Assembly (NCBI RefSeq): GCF_000331025.1
Contig: NC_020055.1
Span: forward strand, 1,706,370-1,770,369
DNA from: Maridesulfovibrio hydrothermalis AM13 = DSM 14728
GTDB taxonomy: Bacteria > Desulfobacterota > Desulfovibrionia > Desulfovibrionales > Desulfovibrionaceae
DNA length: 64,000 nucleotides
Direction of reading: 5' to 3'
Part shown: in pieces, positions 54,253 to 63,927 of the stretch
Layout of the letters: each line of letters begins with the position of its first letter
How positions within the stretch are numbered: the first letter of the stretch is position 1
Translations under genes and position numbers: made by a program
Notes under the pieces: generated by a model
Database searches by the model: none
Told to the model about the DNA's origin: nothing
The model's input: only the letters and a program-made list of their open reading frames with translations

Positions 54253-55950
54253 ATGTCAGAAAAGAACAGCGAATCAAGCGTCAGCAAAAATTTTATTACA
54301 GCGATAATCGATAAAGATAATGAAACCGGTAAGTTCGAAGGGCGTGTTGCAACCCGCTTTCCCCCTGAACCGAACGGTTATCTTCATATCGGTCATGCAA
54401 AATCAATTTGTTTAAATTTTGGTCTTGCTGATCAATATAATGGAACCTGCAATCTTCGTTTTGATGACACCAATCCTGTTAAAGAGGACGTAGAATACGT
54501 TGAATCTATTAAGGAAGATGTCCGCTGGCTTGGTTTTGACTGGGAAGACAGGCTTCACTATTCTTCTGACTATTTTGAAAAGCTTTATGAATTTGCTGTG
54601 CAGCTGATCAAGGGTGGCAAGGCTTATGTAGACAGTCTCAGTGCTGAAGAGATCCGTGAGTACCGCGGCTCTCTTAAAGAGCCGGGAAAGGAAAGTCCTT
54701 ACCGTAATCGCTCTGTCGAAGAGAATCTTGAGCTTTTTGAAAAAATGAAAAATGGGGAATGCGAAGAAGGTGAACATGTGCTGCGGGCCAAGATTGATAT
54801 GGCAGCACCTAATATTATCCTGCGTGATCCGACCATTTATAGAATCAGAAAAGCGGCTCACCACCGTACTGGTGATACATGGTGCATTTACCCCATGTAT
54901 GACTTCACACATTGTCTTTCCGATTCACTGGAGAAGATTACCCACTCCCTCTGCACATTGGAATTTGAAAATAACCGTGCTCTTTATGACTGGATGCTGG
55001 AAGCTCTGGGTGTCTACCGCCCGCAGCAGATTGAGTTCGCCAGATTGAACCTCAGCTATACAGTCATGAGCAAGCGTCGTCTGATTCAATTGGTTGAAGA
55101 CGGACACGTCAGCGGCTGGGATGACCCCAGAATGCCCACTATTTCCGGTATGAGAAGGCGCGGTTATTCCCCTGCTTCAATTCGTAATTTCTGTGAACGT
55201 ATCGGCGTGGCCAAAGCTGCTAATATGGTTGACTTTGCATTGCTCGAATTCTCTGTTCGCGAAGATCTTAATGCTAACTCCCATAGATATATGGGTGTGG
55301 TTAATCCTCTTAAAGTTGTTATTGAAAACTATCCTGAAGGTCAGGTTGAGGAATTTGAATTTCAGAATAATCCGGAAGATCCTGATGCCGGAACCCGTAT
55401 GGTCCCTTTTTCAAGAGAAATGTACATTGAACGGGAAGATTTCATGGAAGATGCTCCCAAGAAATTTTTCAGGCTTTCTCAGGGGCGCGAGGTCCGTTTG
55501 CGCTATGCTTATTATGTGACCTGCACTGATGTTATAAAAGATGATAACGGCGAGGTTATTGAACTGCGCTGCACCTATGACCCTGAAACACGGGGCGGTT
55601 CGTCTAAAGACGGCCGCAGGGTCAAGGGAACTCTGCACTGGCTCTCAGCCCCGCACGCAGTTGAAGCGGAAGTCCGTCTTTACAATCATCTTTTCACTAA
55701 AGAAAATCCCTTGAAGAATAAGGACGGTTCTGACTTTAAGGATCATATTAATCCTGAATCACTTGAAGTACGGCCCACCTGTTATGTGGAACCTGCGCTT
55801 GGCAACGTTAAGCCCGGTTACAGGTGTCAGTTTGAAAGAGTCGGCTATTTCTGTGCTGACCCGGACTCTACACCGGAAAAGCCTGTTTTCAACAGAACAG
55901 CTACTTTACGTGACACATGGAAGAAAATTGAAAAGAACCGGAAAAAATAG
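54253..55950 (+). CDS. glnS: Glutaminyl-tRNA synthetase
   Basis: GlnRS charges tRNA-Gln. The 565-residue protein has the class I signature [16 protein letters not shown] and VMSKRRL as the KMSKS-like loop, plus DDTNPVKED and the C-terminal anticodon-binding beta-barrels. Direct charging through GlnRS is found in only some bacteria. A good terminator follows at 55985. It is likely a single-gene transcript. Confidence 0.97.
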   Translation: MSEKNSESSVSKNFITAIIDKDNETGKFEGRVATRFPPEPNGYLHIGHAKSICLNFGLADQYNGTCNLRFDDTNPVKEDVEYVESIKEDVRWLGFDWEDRLHYSSDYFEKLYEFAVQLIKGGKAYVDSLSAEEIREYRGSLKEPGKESPYRNRSVEENLELFEKMKNGECEEGEHVLRAKIDMAAPNIILRDPTIYRIRKAAHHRTGDTWCIYPMYDFTHCLSDSLEKITHSLCTLEFENNRALYDWMLEALGVYRPQQIEFARLNLSYTVMSKRRLIQLVEDGHVSGWDDPRMPTISGMRRRGYSPASIRNFCERIGVAKAANMVDFALLEFSVREDLNANSHRYMGVVNPLKVVIENYPEGQVEEFEFQNNPEDPDAGTRMVPFSREMYIEREDFMEDAPKKFFRLSQGREVRLRYAYYVTCTDVIKDDNGEVIELRCTYDPETRGGSSKDGRRVKGTLHWLSAPHAVEAEVRLYNHLFTKENPLKNKDGSDFKDHINPESLEVRPTCYVEPALGNVKPGYRCQFERVGYFCADPDSTPEKPVFNRTATLRDTWKKIEKNRKK

Positions 55951-55984
55951 TACTGCCTCTCTTGGGGGGATATAAGAATAATTT

Positions 55985-56026
55985 AATGCGGGGTCCGTTA
56001 CAGGATTCCGCATTTTGTTTTTTTTT
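55985..56026 (+). terminator. Intrinsic terminator after glnS
   Basis: AATGCGG (55985-55991) pairs with CCGCATT (56008-56014), with inner wobble pairing, then TTGTTTTTTTTT. Confidence 0.85.
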
Positions 56027-56187
56027 GCTGGATTAACTTGTAAAAATCTACTTATTAAAAAAACAACGTTATATATTGTGGTGAAAGATTTTATTAAAAG
56101 TGTTATTTCCAAATTATCGAGAGAAATAACATATGATGCTGATTAGAGTTTAATTTAATATATTTATCATGATCCGGAGGTTGAAGA

Positions 56188-57696
56188 ATGGGTGCTGATC
56201 TTGAGAACAGTTCTAGGCTTGCCATCGCAATTGCAGGAAGGAGCAACGTAGGTAAGTCTTCAATTATTCGCGCTCTTTCAGGCATTGGAAGTGATGAAGT
56301 CAGTCCGGTTGCGCAGGAAGATGAAATGTATCCCCTGACTAGAGCGGAAATTCACCCGCTCGGGCCGGTTACCATATACGATACAGATGCACATGTTCCC
56401 GGAGATGATCGTGCCAGAGCTATTAAGGATGCCTTGTACAGTGTTGATGTGGCTGTAATCGTTACTGACGATTCCGGTATTATAGATGAAGAACGTGAAC
56501 TGACCACTCTCCTGCTTGAACGGGGCATTCCCTGTGTAATGGTTTTTAATAAGGCTGATATCAGAAGACCTAGTCTTGCTGACATGGAATTTTGCGGTTC
56601 AAGAGGCATCCGTTTTGTTGCAACGTCCACCGTGGATGGTCGCGGGATTGAGCGGCTGAAAAAGTCCATAATGGCTCTTGCCCCTGAAGAAAACATGCTT
56701 GACCCTGTTCTTGCCCGTGATCTGATGGATAAGGGGGACTTTGTTGTCTGCGTTGTTACTGAAGATCCTGTTTCTCCTAAAGGACGGCTCGGGCTTCCCA
56801 AATCTCAGGTGCTGCGTGAGATTCTTGATGCCGGAGGTATAGCGGTCATAGTTAAGGAAGGGGAGCTTTATCAGACTATATCCGGTCATAAAAGGCGGCC
56901 TGCACTTGTTATAGCTGATTCACAGGCAGTAAAAAAAGTTCTGGATATTGTTCCTGAAGATGTTTCTCTGACAACATTTCCTATTTTATTCGCCCGTCAT
57001 AAAGGGAATCTGGAGCAGCTTGTTCAAGGGGCTAATGCCATTGACGGTCTGCGTGACGGGGACAAGGTTTTGATTGTTGAAGCTTGTCCTCATCATCCCA
57101 AGGCTGAGGATTTAGGCAAAGAAATGATTCCGGCCCGTATTGCCGGATATACCGGACGCAATATCATTTTTGAATCAAAGACAGGGTGCGGCCTGCCTCT
57201 TGATCTGGCTGACTACAAGCTGGTCGTTCACTGCGGAGCCTGCATGGCTGACCGTGCTGACATGCTCCGGCGCATCAGGGATTGTGACCGCCAACAGGTT
57301 CCCATCACCAATTACGGTCTGGCGGTAGCTAAGGTCGACGGCACTTTACAGCGTTTGATTGAGCCTTTCTTTAAAGACGAAGTTGAAGAGAAAAAAAATC
57401 TGACAGGTAAAATCAATGTTTATCGGGGAAGCAATTCCAGAGCCATGCATTTGGTTGTCCCTGCCGAAATTCATCCCGAAAAAGCCGTACCTTTCAACTT
57501 AATGTATCTTTTTGGTGATATTGAGGTAACAAAAAAACATATAGGATTTGCATCGCTACCTTTTGCCAGAGGCGGGCAGCAGAAAATTCGCAAATTTGTT
57601 GCTGAACACGGGTACTGCTTTTATAAATGGCCGGGGCGTGTGCTTGGCGCGGATCTGGGAGGGCTGCTGGAGCAGGAAGAAGATCAACCTGCGTAA
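56188..57696 (+). CDS. hydF: [FeFe]-hydrogenase maturation GTPase HydF with C-terminal extension
   Basis: HydF is the scaffold on which the 2Fe subcluster of [FeFe]-hydrogenase is built. The 502-residue protein has a GTPase domain (GRSNVGKSS, residues 17-25; NKAD near 115), a dimerisation region and the Fe-S binding ligands C300, H302, C349 and C352 (CPH and HCGAC), spaced as in HydF. The last 95 residues or so (from about 405, NLTGKINVYRGSNSRAMHLV to the end) extend beyond the usual length of about 400-410. No HydE or HydG gene is near. The ATG follows GGAGG after a short gap. Confidence 0.92.
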   Translation: MGADLENSSRLAIAIAGRSNVGKSSIIRALSGIGSDEVSPVAQEDEMYPLTRAEIHPLGPVTIYDTDAHVPGDDRARAIKDALYSVDVAVIVTDDSGIIDEERELTTLLLERGIPCVMVFNKADIRRPSLADMEFCGSRGIRFVATSTVDGRGIERLKKSIMALAPEENMLDPVLARDLMDKGDFVVCVVTEDPVSPKGRLGLPKSQVLREILDAGGIAVIVKEGELYQTISGHKRRPALVIADSQAVKKVLDIVPEDVSLTTFPILFARHKGNLEQLVQGANAIDGLRDGDKVLIVEACPHHPKAEDLGKEMIPARIAGYTGRNIIFESKTGCGLPLDLADYKLVVHCGACMADRADMLRRIRDCDRQQVPITNYGLAVAKVDGTLQRLIEPFFKDEVEEKKNLTGKINVYRGSNSRAMHLVVPAEIHPEKAVPFNLMYLFGDIEVTKKHIGFASLPFARGGQQKIRKFVAEHGYCFYKWPGRVLGADLGGLLEQEEDQPA

Positions 57697-57723
57697 TTTA
57701 ATGATGAGTATATGGAGAAGGTA

Positions 57724-58737
57724 ATGCTTAGAGTGTGTCTCGGTAAATGGCTTATAACTGTTTTTGTTGCGATGGTTATTATGTGTGTTGCACCGGAGGC
57801 TTGCTTTGCGAAATCTTTCACTGTCGGTTTTATGGCCAGTGGCACAGCTTTAGATGATGACTCCTTTAACGGGATGACAGTGGCCGGACTTCGGAAGTTG
57901 CAGAAAGAACACGATTTGAAGGTTGAAGTTCATGAGGGTGGATTTAGCAGTGAGACCATTTTGGAGGGACTTAATCACCTTGTGGAGCGTAACTCCGATA
58001 TTATTGTTATTAATACTTCCACCAACTATGATGTTGTCTTAACCTTCATTAAAAAACATCCTGAATTATTTTTTATAATTAATGATATTGGAGTTGACGG
58101 CTACCCAAACGTTTCATCGATTGTTTTTGGCCAAAGGATGGGATCTTATCTGGTCGGTGCGCTTTGCGGGTGGCAGACCGCTACCGGAAAAGTCGGTTTT
58201 ATCGGAGGAAACGAGAATCCGGTGATAATGGATTTTTTGTGTGGATTTAAGCAGGGACTTAAGGCTTCCGGTAGAGATATTGACCTCGATGTTAAATTCG
58301 TACGTAGCGGCAGCAGTGAAAAAGGTTTTGAAGATCCGCGGCAGGCAAATGTCCTTGCCAGATGTATGTACGAATCCGGGGTAGATATAATTTATGCTGT
58401 GGCCGGACTTTCCGGTAACGGGATTATTGATGCCGCAGCGAAGACAGGCAACTTTGTGGTGGGAGTTGATTCTGATCAAGATTATATGGCCAAAGGAACT
58501 GTACTGACAAGTATGATGAAAAGGCTTGATGTGGCTGTTTATAAGGAAGTTTTATCCGTTTTAAATGGTGAGTTTGTGCCGGGTATTAAAGTGTATGATC
58601 TGTCTAATGGCGGGGTTGGATTGACAGATATGAAGTACAGCAGACACCTGATATCTGAAGAGATTCTGAAAAATCTGAAAAAGTTGAAAGATAGGCTTGC
58701 ATCTGGTGAAATTGATTTGAAATGTTCAGATTATTAA
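57724..58737 (+). CDS. BMP-family periplasmic binding protein (sensor-linked)
   Basis: The protein (337 residues) has a signal peptide (MLRVCLGKWLITVFVAMVIM..., cleaved near ACFA/KS) and the Bmp/PnrA substrate-binding fold: FTVGFMASGTALDDDSFNGM, IIVINTSTNYDVV, VGFIGGNENPVIMDFLCGFK and VGVDSDQDYMAKGTVLTS. Known relatives bind nucleosides for ABC transporters, but no transporter genes are here. Instead it is followed by a hybrid kinase gene after 18 bases, so it may bind the ligand for the kinase. The start ATG 57724 has GGAG 6 bases upstream; ATG 57712 is an alternative. Confidence 0.85.
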   Translation: MLRVCLGKWLITVFVAMVIMCVAPEACFAKSFTVGFMASGTALDDDSFNGMTVAGLRKLQKEHDLKVEVHEGGFSSETILEGLNHLVERNSDIIVINTSTNYDVVLTFIKKHPELFFIINDIGVDGYPNVSSIVFGQRMGSYLVGALCGWQTATGKVGFIGGNENPVIMDFLCGFKQGLKASGRDIDLDVKFVRSGSSEKGFEDPRQANVLARCMYESGVDIIYAVAGLSGNGIIDAAAKTGNFVVGVDSDQDYMAKGTVLTSMMKRLDVAVYKEVLSVLNGEFVPGIKVYDLSNGGVGLTDMKYSRHLISEEILKNLKKLKDRLASGEIDLKCSDY

Positions 58738-58755
58738 CATGGGAAGTGGCTCTGC

Positions 58756-61137
58756 ATGTTGAATTTTTTTAGAATTAAGTACCGGGTTACTCTCGGGCTG
58801 TTGCTTATCTGGATCGCGGTTATGTTACCGTTTGGGTTTATTGCAACGGACTATCATCAGGAAGAGGCGCTGAACTCCCTGAAATCAAAAGGGGAGGGGA
58901 TTGCTTCTCTGGTTGCTTTTTCAAGTGGTGATGCAATTGTTAAATATCAGAATACTAGAATTGAGGAGCTTGTCAGAAGTGCCTGCACTTCATCTGATAT
59001 TATTTCATGCGGAGTATTTACCCAGAGCGGAGAATTGGTCAGTGAGTTTGTCGATACAGGGAAAAGCTTGTCCGGTGATGAAGTCATCTATGTGGAAAAA
59101 AGGATTCTAAAAGATGGCGAATATTTAGGATACGTCAGAGTTGGTGTTTTAAAAGGGAGCAAAACGGAAGTACTGGGCTTTATATTGAATTCTCTGATTC
59201 CAGCCCTGTTGTGTTTTGTGGTTCTGGGTGGGATTTGCGTAAATTTTTTTCTAAGCCGGACTTTTGTATCTCCGGTGATCAGCCTTTCAAGGCAGGCTTC
59301 ACGCATTACTCAGGGTGATTTTGAAGAGTTTGATGATGAAGGCAGAAAGGATGAGGTCGGAGATCTTGCCAGATCCCTTAATTCACTTGCCCGCAAATTT
59401 TCTTTGATGAATAGCGATCTTGAAAAACAGGTTGCCGAGAGAACTGAGGATCTGACAGAGACCAATCGCAAATTAAGCAAAGAAGTTGAAGATCGCATCA
59501 AAGTGCAGAAGCACCTTAACAGCGTTCTTGATGAGCTTTCTTTTGCCGTGAAAGAGCTTGAAAAAGCCAAAGAGAAAGCTGAGAAAGCCAGCAAGTTCAA
59601 AAGTCAGTTTCTGGCTATGATCAGTCATGAGATTCGCACCCCGATGAATGCTATTCTCGGCATGGGGGATCTTCTTCTGGATACTGAGCTTGACCCTGAA
59701 CAGCTGGGCTATGTCGAGATTTTTAGAGGTTCCGGTGAATTGCTGCTTAAGATTATTAACGATATTCTTGATTTTGTTCAGATAGAATCGGGTCAGATCG
59801 ACCTTGTTCCGGTTCCCTTCGACCCGTCGCGGGATGTGCAGAGCGTTTGTAAAAGTGTTGCCCATTCGGCTCATGCCCGTGATATTGAGGTTATCTGTGA
59901 TGTGGATCAGGACGTGCCTGCTCAAGTCGTGGGAGATCCGGTAAGGGTGCGTCAGATTCTTATGAATATTGTTGCAAATGCTATAAAATTCACTTCCAGC
60001 GGTGAGGTGGATGTGCGTCTCAGTCTAGAAGAGGCCGGAGATGAATATGACAGGCTTCTTTTTACTGTGAGAGATACTGGAATAGGTATCCCTGAAGGTA
60101 AACGGGGCAATATTTTCGAAAGCTTTGTTCAGGCTGACGGCTCTACCACCAGAGAACATGGCGGAGTGGGGCTGGGGCTTGCTGCTGCTTCACGGCTTGC
60201 TACTTTGATGGACGGTGAAATTTGGTTTGAAAGTACACGGGGCAAGGGAAGCATTTTTTATTTTTCTATCCCGTTTAAGAAGTCAGTTTATGAACCGCAT
60301 AGAAGTGTTGCCGATTTTTCAGGGATCAAAGTTCTGTTGATTGATGACAATCATACGGTTCGTGAGGTTTTGAGCCGGCGGTTGCAGACTTTTGGAATTG
60401 ATGCTGTTGTCGCGGCAAGTGGAGCTGAAGGGCTTGAGTATATTAAGGTCGCTGATGATCGTGATGATCATTTTGACCTGCTGGTTATAGACAGCGAAAT
60501 GCCGGATATGCTGGGGGTTGACTTCCTTTTAAAAGCACAGCAAAAGAAAATTCTTTCAGGGCTGGTTGCCATAATGTTCTCTGCCGGGTGTACAGAAGAT
60601 GAACGCCGAAATGCCCGTGTGGTGGGAGCTGACTACACTTTGATCAAACCTGTTTTTGATGCCGACCTTATCCGCTGCCTTACAGCTGTTCTGGAAGTTG
60701 ATAATTCCAAGCAGGATCGGGATGGAACCGGATTGAACGTGTTGCTGGTGGAAGACAACGAGGATCACCGCAAGATTCTTGAACTATTCATTATGGATAC
60801 CGGAGCCGAAGTGACCACTGCGGTTGATGGGCTTAAGGCTGTGCAGCTTTTTTCCGACCATACATATGATCTTATCTTCATGGATCTGGAGCTTCCGGTA
60901 ATGGGCGGTGTAGAGGCGGTAACCAGAATGCGTGAATTTGAGCAGGACGGCAGCAGAGATAGAGCCGTAATTGTTGCTCTTGCAGCTCGCACATTCCGTG
61001 GTCACAAGGACGAAAGCAATGCTGCCGGTTGTGATGGATTTATTTCCAAACCCGTTAAATGGGAAACGATCAGGTCCACTATAGCAGCTGTGTCCCGGCA
61101 GAACAGTCTGCCCCAAGAGATTAAATTTACGGAGTAA
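58756..61137 (+). CDS. Membrane hybrid histidine kinase with two receivers
   Basis: The 793-residue protein has TM1 (about residues 9-29, VTLGLLLIWIAVMLPFGFI), a short periplasmic domain, TM2 (about 139-160, LIPALLCFVVLGGICVNFF), HAMP, a coiled coil, HisKA with H291 (MISHEIRTPMNAILGMGDLL), a complete HATPase (QILMNIVANAIKF and GGVGLGLAAASRL) and two receivers with D579 and D710 (LIFMDLELPVMGG). Together with the BMP protein before it and the HPt protein after it, it forms a periplasm-to-cytoplasm phosphorelay. The output regulator is not in the window. Confidence 0.93.
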   Translation: MLNFFRIKYRVTLGLLLIWIAVMLPFGFIATDYHQEEALNSLKSKGEGIASLVAFSSGDAIVKYQNTRIEELVRSACTSSDIISCGVFTQSGELVSEFVDTGKSLSGDEVIYVEKRILKDGEYLGYVRVGVLKGSKTEVLGFILNSLIPALLCFVVLGGICVNFFLSRTFVSPVISLSRQASRITQGDFEEFDDEGRKDEVGDLARSLNSLARKFSLMNSDLEKQVAERTEDLTETNRKLSKEVEDRIKVQKHLNSVLDELSFAVKELEKAKEKAEKASKFKSQFLAMISHEIRTPMNAILGMGDLLLDTELDPEQLGYVEIFRGSGELLLKIINDILDFVQIESGQIDLVPVPFDPSRDVQSVCKSVAHSAHARDIEVICDVDQDVPAQVVGDPVRVRQILMNIVANAIKFTSSGEVDVRLSLEEAGDEYDRLLFTVRDTGIGIPEGKRGNIFESFVQADGSTTREHGGVGLGLAAASRLATLMDGEIWFESTRGKGSIFYFSIPFKKSVYEPHRSVADFSGIKVLLIDDNHTVREVLSRRLQTFGIDAVVAASGAEGLEYIKVADDRDDHFDLLVIDSEMPDMLGVDFLLKAQQKKILSGLVAIMFSAGCTEDERRNARVVGADYTLIKPVFDADLIRCLTAVLEVDNSKQDRDGTGLNVLLVEDNEDHRKILELFIMDTGAEVTTAVDGLKAVQLFSDHTYDLIFMDLELPVMGGVEAVTRMREFEQDGSRDRAVIVALAARTFRGHKDESNAAGCDGFISKPVKWETIRSTIAAVSRQNSLPQEIKFTE

Positions 61138-61140
61138 ATA

Positions 61141-61458
61141 ATGACTTCCGGAGAAAAGACAGGCCATAGTCTGTTTATTATAAATGAAGATTTAAAAGAA
61201 CTTATTCCGCACTTTGTTGTTCATCAGTTTGATGAACTGCATCAGATGGAAAGCAGCCTTGAAGCTGGCAATCTGGAAGAAGTCGGCCGGCTGGGACACA
61301 GCCTCAAAGGGGCTGCTGCAAATTTCTGTCTTGATCCGCTATGCCGGTTAGGGGCAACTATTCATGATGTTTCAAAGCTGGGTATGACCGATGCGCTTGG
61401 ACCGTTGGTTCAGAAATACCGTACCTACCTTACTGAGCTTAAAGTTCAAGTCAGCTAA
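61141..61458 (+). CDS. HPt phosphotransfer protein of the BMP-kinase operon
   Basis: The 105-residue HPt protein has the phospho-histidine H53 in RLGHSLKGAAANFCLD. Its ATG lies 3 bases after the kinase stop, so the two are co-translated. It would carry phosphate from the kinase receivers to a separate response regulator. Confidence 0.9.
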   Translation: MTSGEKTGHSLFIINEDLKELIPHFVVHQFDELHQMESSLEAGNLEEVGRLGHSLKGAAANFCLDPLCRLGATIHDVSKLGMTDALGPLVQKYRTYLTELKVQVS

Positions 61459-61805
61459 ACTGCAGTTGACCAATTAATATCCTTTCGGGATTGCAAGGCG
61501 TAATATTAGCAATTATTTCCAACTCATCCGGTACTCTCTACAACAGTCCCCCTGTTTCTTCTTTTTGCATGGCTTCATATGCGTTTTTATCTCATCTGAA
61601 AATATAGAAGTTTTTTCTATATTGTATCATCATAAATTAATTGGTAATTTTATTTAGTAGTTTAGAAAAATAACGTTATACAGTTAATTGGATATGCATT
61701 CTGGAGTCTCTCCAATATTCAGGCAATGTTTTCTTGCTTGCGCAGGTTATGATTATGCACTAAGCAACGGAACAGCATTTTTGCACTGCATTTTGGAGGA
61801 GAAAA
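61459..61805. other. AT-rich intergenic region before the symporter gene
   Basis: No gene, RNA or clear promoter seen. Confidence 0.35.
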
Positions 61806-62762
61806 ATGGTTTATGCTTTCTGCCGTTTTATTGAGCGGCATTTTCTTTTGTTGGCTGTTACTTTAAGTGTGGCAGCGTTTGTAGAGCCTGCATTGTTTAT
61901 CTGGCTCAGGCCGCATATTGCTCTTTGTCTCGGAATTATTATGTTCGGTATGGGACTTACTCTTGAGTTCAAGGATTTTGTTGCTGCAATAAAGAATTAT
62001 AAGGCCGTCGGGCTGGGGGTGGTTCTTCAGTATACGATTATGCCTGCACTGGCAGTGGTTCTATCTTCGCTTTTGGGACTGCCGCAAGAGGCTTTGATAG
62101 GGATGGTCGTTGTAGGAGCCTGTCCCGGAGGTACTGCTTCTAACGTGATTGCCCATCTGGCTAAAGCCAATGTGGCTTTGTCTGTGACTATGACTATGGT
62201 CTCTACATGTCTGGCCCCTGTTCTCACTCCGTTGATTATTTATGCTGTGCTCAATCAACAGATTGAAATCCCCTTGCTGCCTATGGTGAAATCCGTATTC
62301 TGGATAGTCATTTTCCCATTGGTGGACGGGCTTATTTTAAGACGTTTTCTGCGCAGTAGAATTGATTCGGTCATCCATATCTTTCCCTCGGTATCCATCG
62401 TGGTGATAGCTATGCTCATTGCCTGCATCATAGGTCTTAATCATGACATGCTGGCAACCTTTCCTCTGCTTATTTTTACCGCGGTGGTATTGCATAATCT
62501 CGGCGGTCTTGCAGCCGGTTACGGAGCTGGAAGGATAGCCGGATTTCCGCACAGGGACTGTTTGACCCTTGCCATTGAAGTTGGCATGCAGAACTCGGGG
62601 CTTGGCGTTGCATTGGCCGCAAAGTATTTCAGCGCGGCAAGTGCACTGCCTGCTGCTTTGTTCAGTCTCTGGCACAACATTTCGGGAGCGACTCTGGTCC
62701 ATATGAACAGAGCAAATGCGGAAATTGAAAACTCTGCAGATGCTGAGGTTGCTCGGAATTAA
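61806..62762 (+). CDS. Bile acid:sodium symporter family (BASS) transporter
   Basis: The 318-residue protein has about ten membrane segments and the family motifs GIIMFGMGLTLEFKDF, ACPGGTASNVIAHLAKANVAL and AIEVGMQNSGLGVALAAKYF. Bacterial members move organic anions such as bile acids, pyruvate-like acids or pantothenate-related acids with sodium. The substrate here is unknown and the gene is alone. The ribosome site GGAGGAGAA is strong. A clean terminator follows. Confidence 0.92.
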   Translation: MVYAFCRFIERHFLLLAVTLSVAAFVEPALFIWLRPHIALCLGIIMFGMGLTLEFKDFVAAIKNYKAVGLGVVLQYTIMPALAVVLSSLLGLPQEALIGMVVVGACPGGTASNVIAHLAKANVALSVTMTMVSTCLAPVLTPLIIYAVLNQQIEIPLLPMVKSVFWIVIFPLVDGLILRRFLRSRIDSVIHIFPSVSIVVIAMLIACIIGLNHDMLATFPLLIFTAVVLHNLGGLAAGYGAGRIAGFPHRDCLTLAIEVGMQNSGLGVALAAKYFSAASALPAALFSLWHNISGATLVHMNRANAEIENSADAEVARN

Positions 62763-62784
62763 ATCAAATTAACAGCGAATATAA

Positions 62785-62825
62785 AGCACCCCTTTTGTCT
62801 ATAGCAAAAGGGGTGCTATTGTTTT
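62785..62825 (+). terminator. Intrinsic terminator after the symporter gene
   Basis: A perfect 13-bp stem (AGCACCCCTTTTG 62785-62797, CAAAAGGGGTGCT 62805-62817) with a 7-base loop, then ATTGTTTT. Confidence 0.9.
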
Positions 62826-62887
62826 AAAAAATGAATATTGTTTCTTTGTTATGAAGGTTAAATTTTCCGGTGCGGAGGATTCTTTAG

Positions 62888-63652
62888 ATGGAAAGCAGGC
62901 TTGAAGAAATTATCGACAGCTCTCTGGCTCATGCTTACGCTATGTTTGAAAAACATCCTGAAATGAAAAAGTGGTTGCGGGATATGAGCTTTGCTGTGTG
63001 TTCTGAACTAAGCGGAGTTGATCCAAGTCATAATTTGTTTCCACGGCTGCTGGCAGAAAAAGGTATAAAGTGCTTTGAAGATAATTTCAGCCTCATTGCG
63101 GAGCAGGTCAAAACTTTCGATTCCAGTTTTCAAGTGGCTTGTAGCACCGGGTGTTCATACTGCTGTTTTTCCCACATTACACTTATGCCGCAGGAAGCGT
63201 TCAATATAGCACTGCATCTTGCTCAGACCTGCACTGAAGAAGATTTTACCACATTAACACAAGGTTGTGTTCTAGGGGCTTCCGGTTTTGAAAGCGGAAA
63301 ACCTGCGGAGTTTGCAAAAAAATATTTCAGGCCCTGTCCCTTTTTACGGTCCGGCAAATGCTCCATCTACAAAGTGCGGCCTATTGTCTGCCGTAACTGG
63401 ATTTCAAGTGACCTTAACGCTTGTATAGCCAGTCACAGATCAAAAGATAAAGTCTCAGTGCCGCAAAATGCTCTAATCATGATTCAGAAGGATTTAATAT
63501 TTGCCGGACAGAAAGCCTATCTTTCCGGGCAGGGAATCAACGGATCAATTGCCTCTTTTCTGCCTCTTATGGAAGAAATTTTGACCGACTTTGAAGAAGC
63601 GTATGCAAAGTGGACAACAGGTGGAACTTTGCAGGGACAGATTTTGGAATAA
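62888..63652 (+). CDS. YkgJ-family cysteine-cluster protein
   Basis: The 254-residue protein has the YkgJ/UPF0153 zinc- or iron-chelating pattern: CSTGCSYCCFSHITL near residue 87, then CPFLRSGKCSIYKVRPIVCRNW near 149. The family is widespread and its role is not known. The helical N-terminal part (residues 1-80) and C-terminal tail are typical. GGTGCGGAGG precedes the start, which has the GGAGG motif close to the ATG. Confidence 0.88.
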   Translation: MESRLEEIIDSSLAHAYAMFEKHPEMKKWLRDMSFAVCSELSGVDPSHNLFPRLLAEKGIKCFEDNFSLIAEQVKTFDSSFQVACSTGCSYCCFSHITLMPQEAFNIALHLAQTCTEEDFTTLTQGCVLGASGFESGKPAEFAKKYFRPCPFLRSGKCSIYKVRPIVCRNWISSDLNACIASHRSKDKVSVPQNALIMIQKDLIFAGQKAYLSGQGINGSIASFLPLMEEILTDFEEAYAKWTTGGTLQGQILE

Positions 63653-63751
63653 AGACGACTTTCATGTATGATCATGTCTTTTAAAATCATCTCGCTTCCG
63701 AAGTGCAGAAGTGCTGACCTCCCTCCGCACTTCCTGTTCGTTATGTAAGTT

Positions 63752-63797
63752 AAAAATAAATCTCCTGCTGAACTGACTCAGCAGGAGATTTATTTTT
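63752..63797. terminator. Bidirectional terminator between YkgJ and trpB genes
   Basis: A perfect 20-bp stem (63752-63771 with 63778-63797; core AATCTCCTGCTGA/TCAGCAGGAGATT) with a 6-base loop and T-rich ends on both strands. Confidence 0.92.
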
Positions 63798-63850
63798 AGT
63801 TTGAATAAGCGTGTAATAGGCGCAGCAACAGCTTTTGGGAAAAGCCCGTC

Positions 63851-63871
63851 AGAACCTTTTTAAAAGGTTCT
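63851..63871. repeat. Palindromic hairpin near trpB
   Basis: AGAACCTTTT-T-AAAAGGTTCT is a perfect inverted repeat, followed by CTGGCCGCCGGAG. It lies between the terminator and the trpB stop, so it may be a second weak terminator or an intergenic repeat. Confidence 0.5.
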
Positions 63872-63927
63872 CTGGCCGCCGGAGACAAACTGCCTATTAA
63901 AAAACAGAAAAGTGAATCAAGTCTTAA

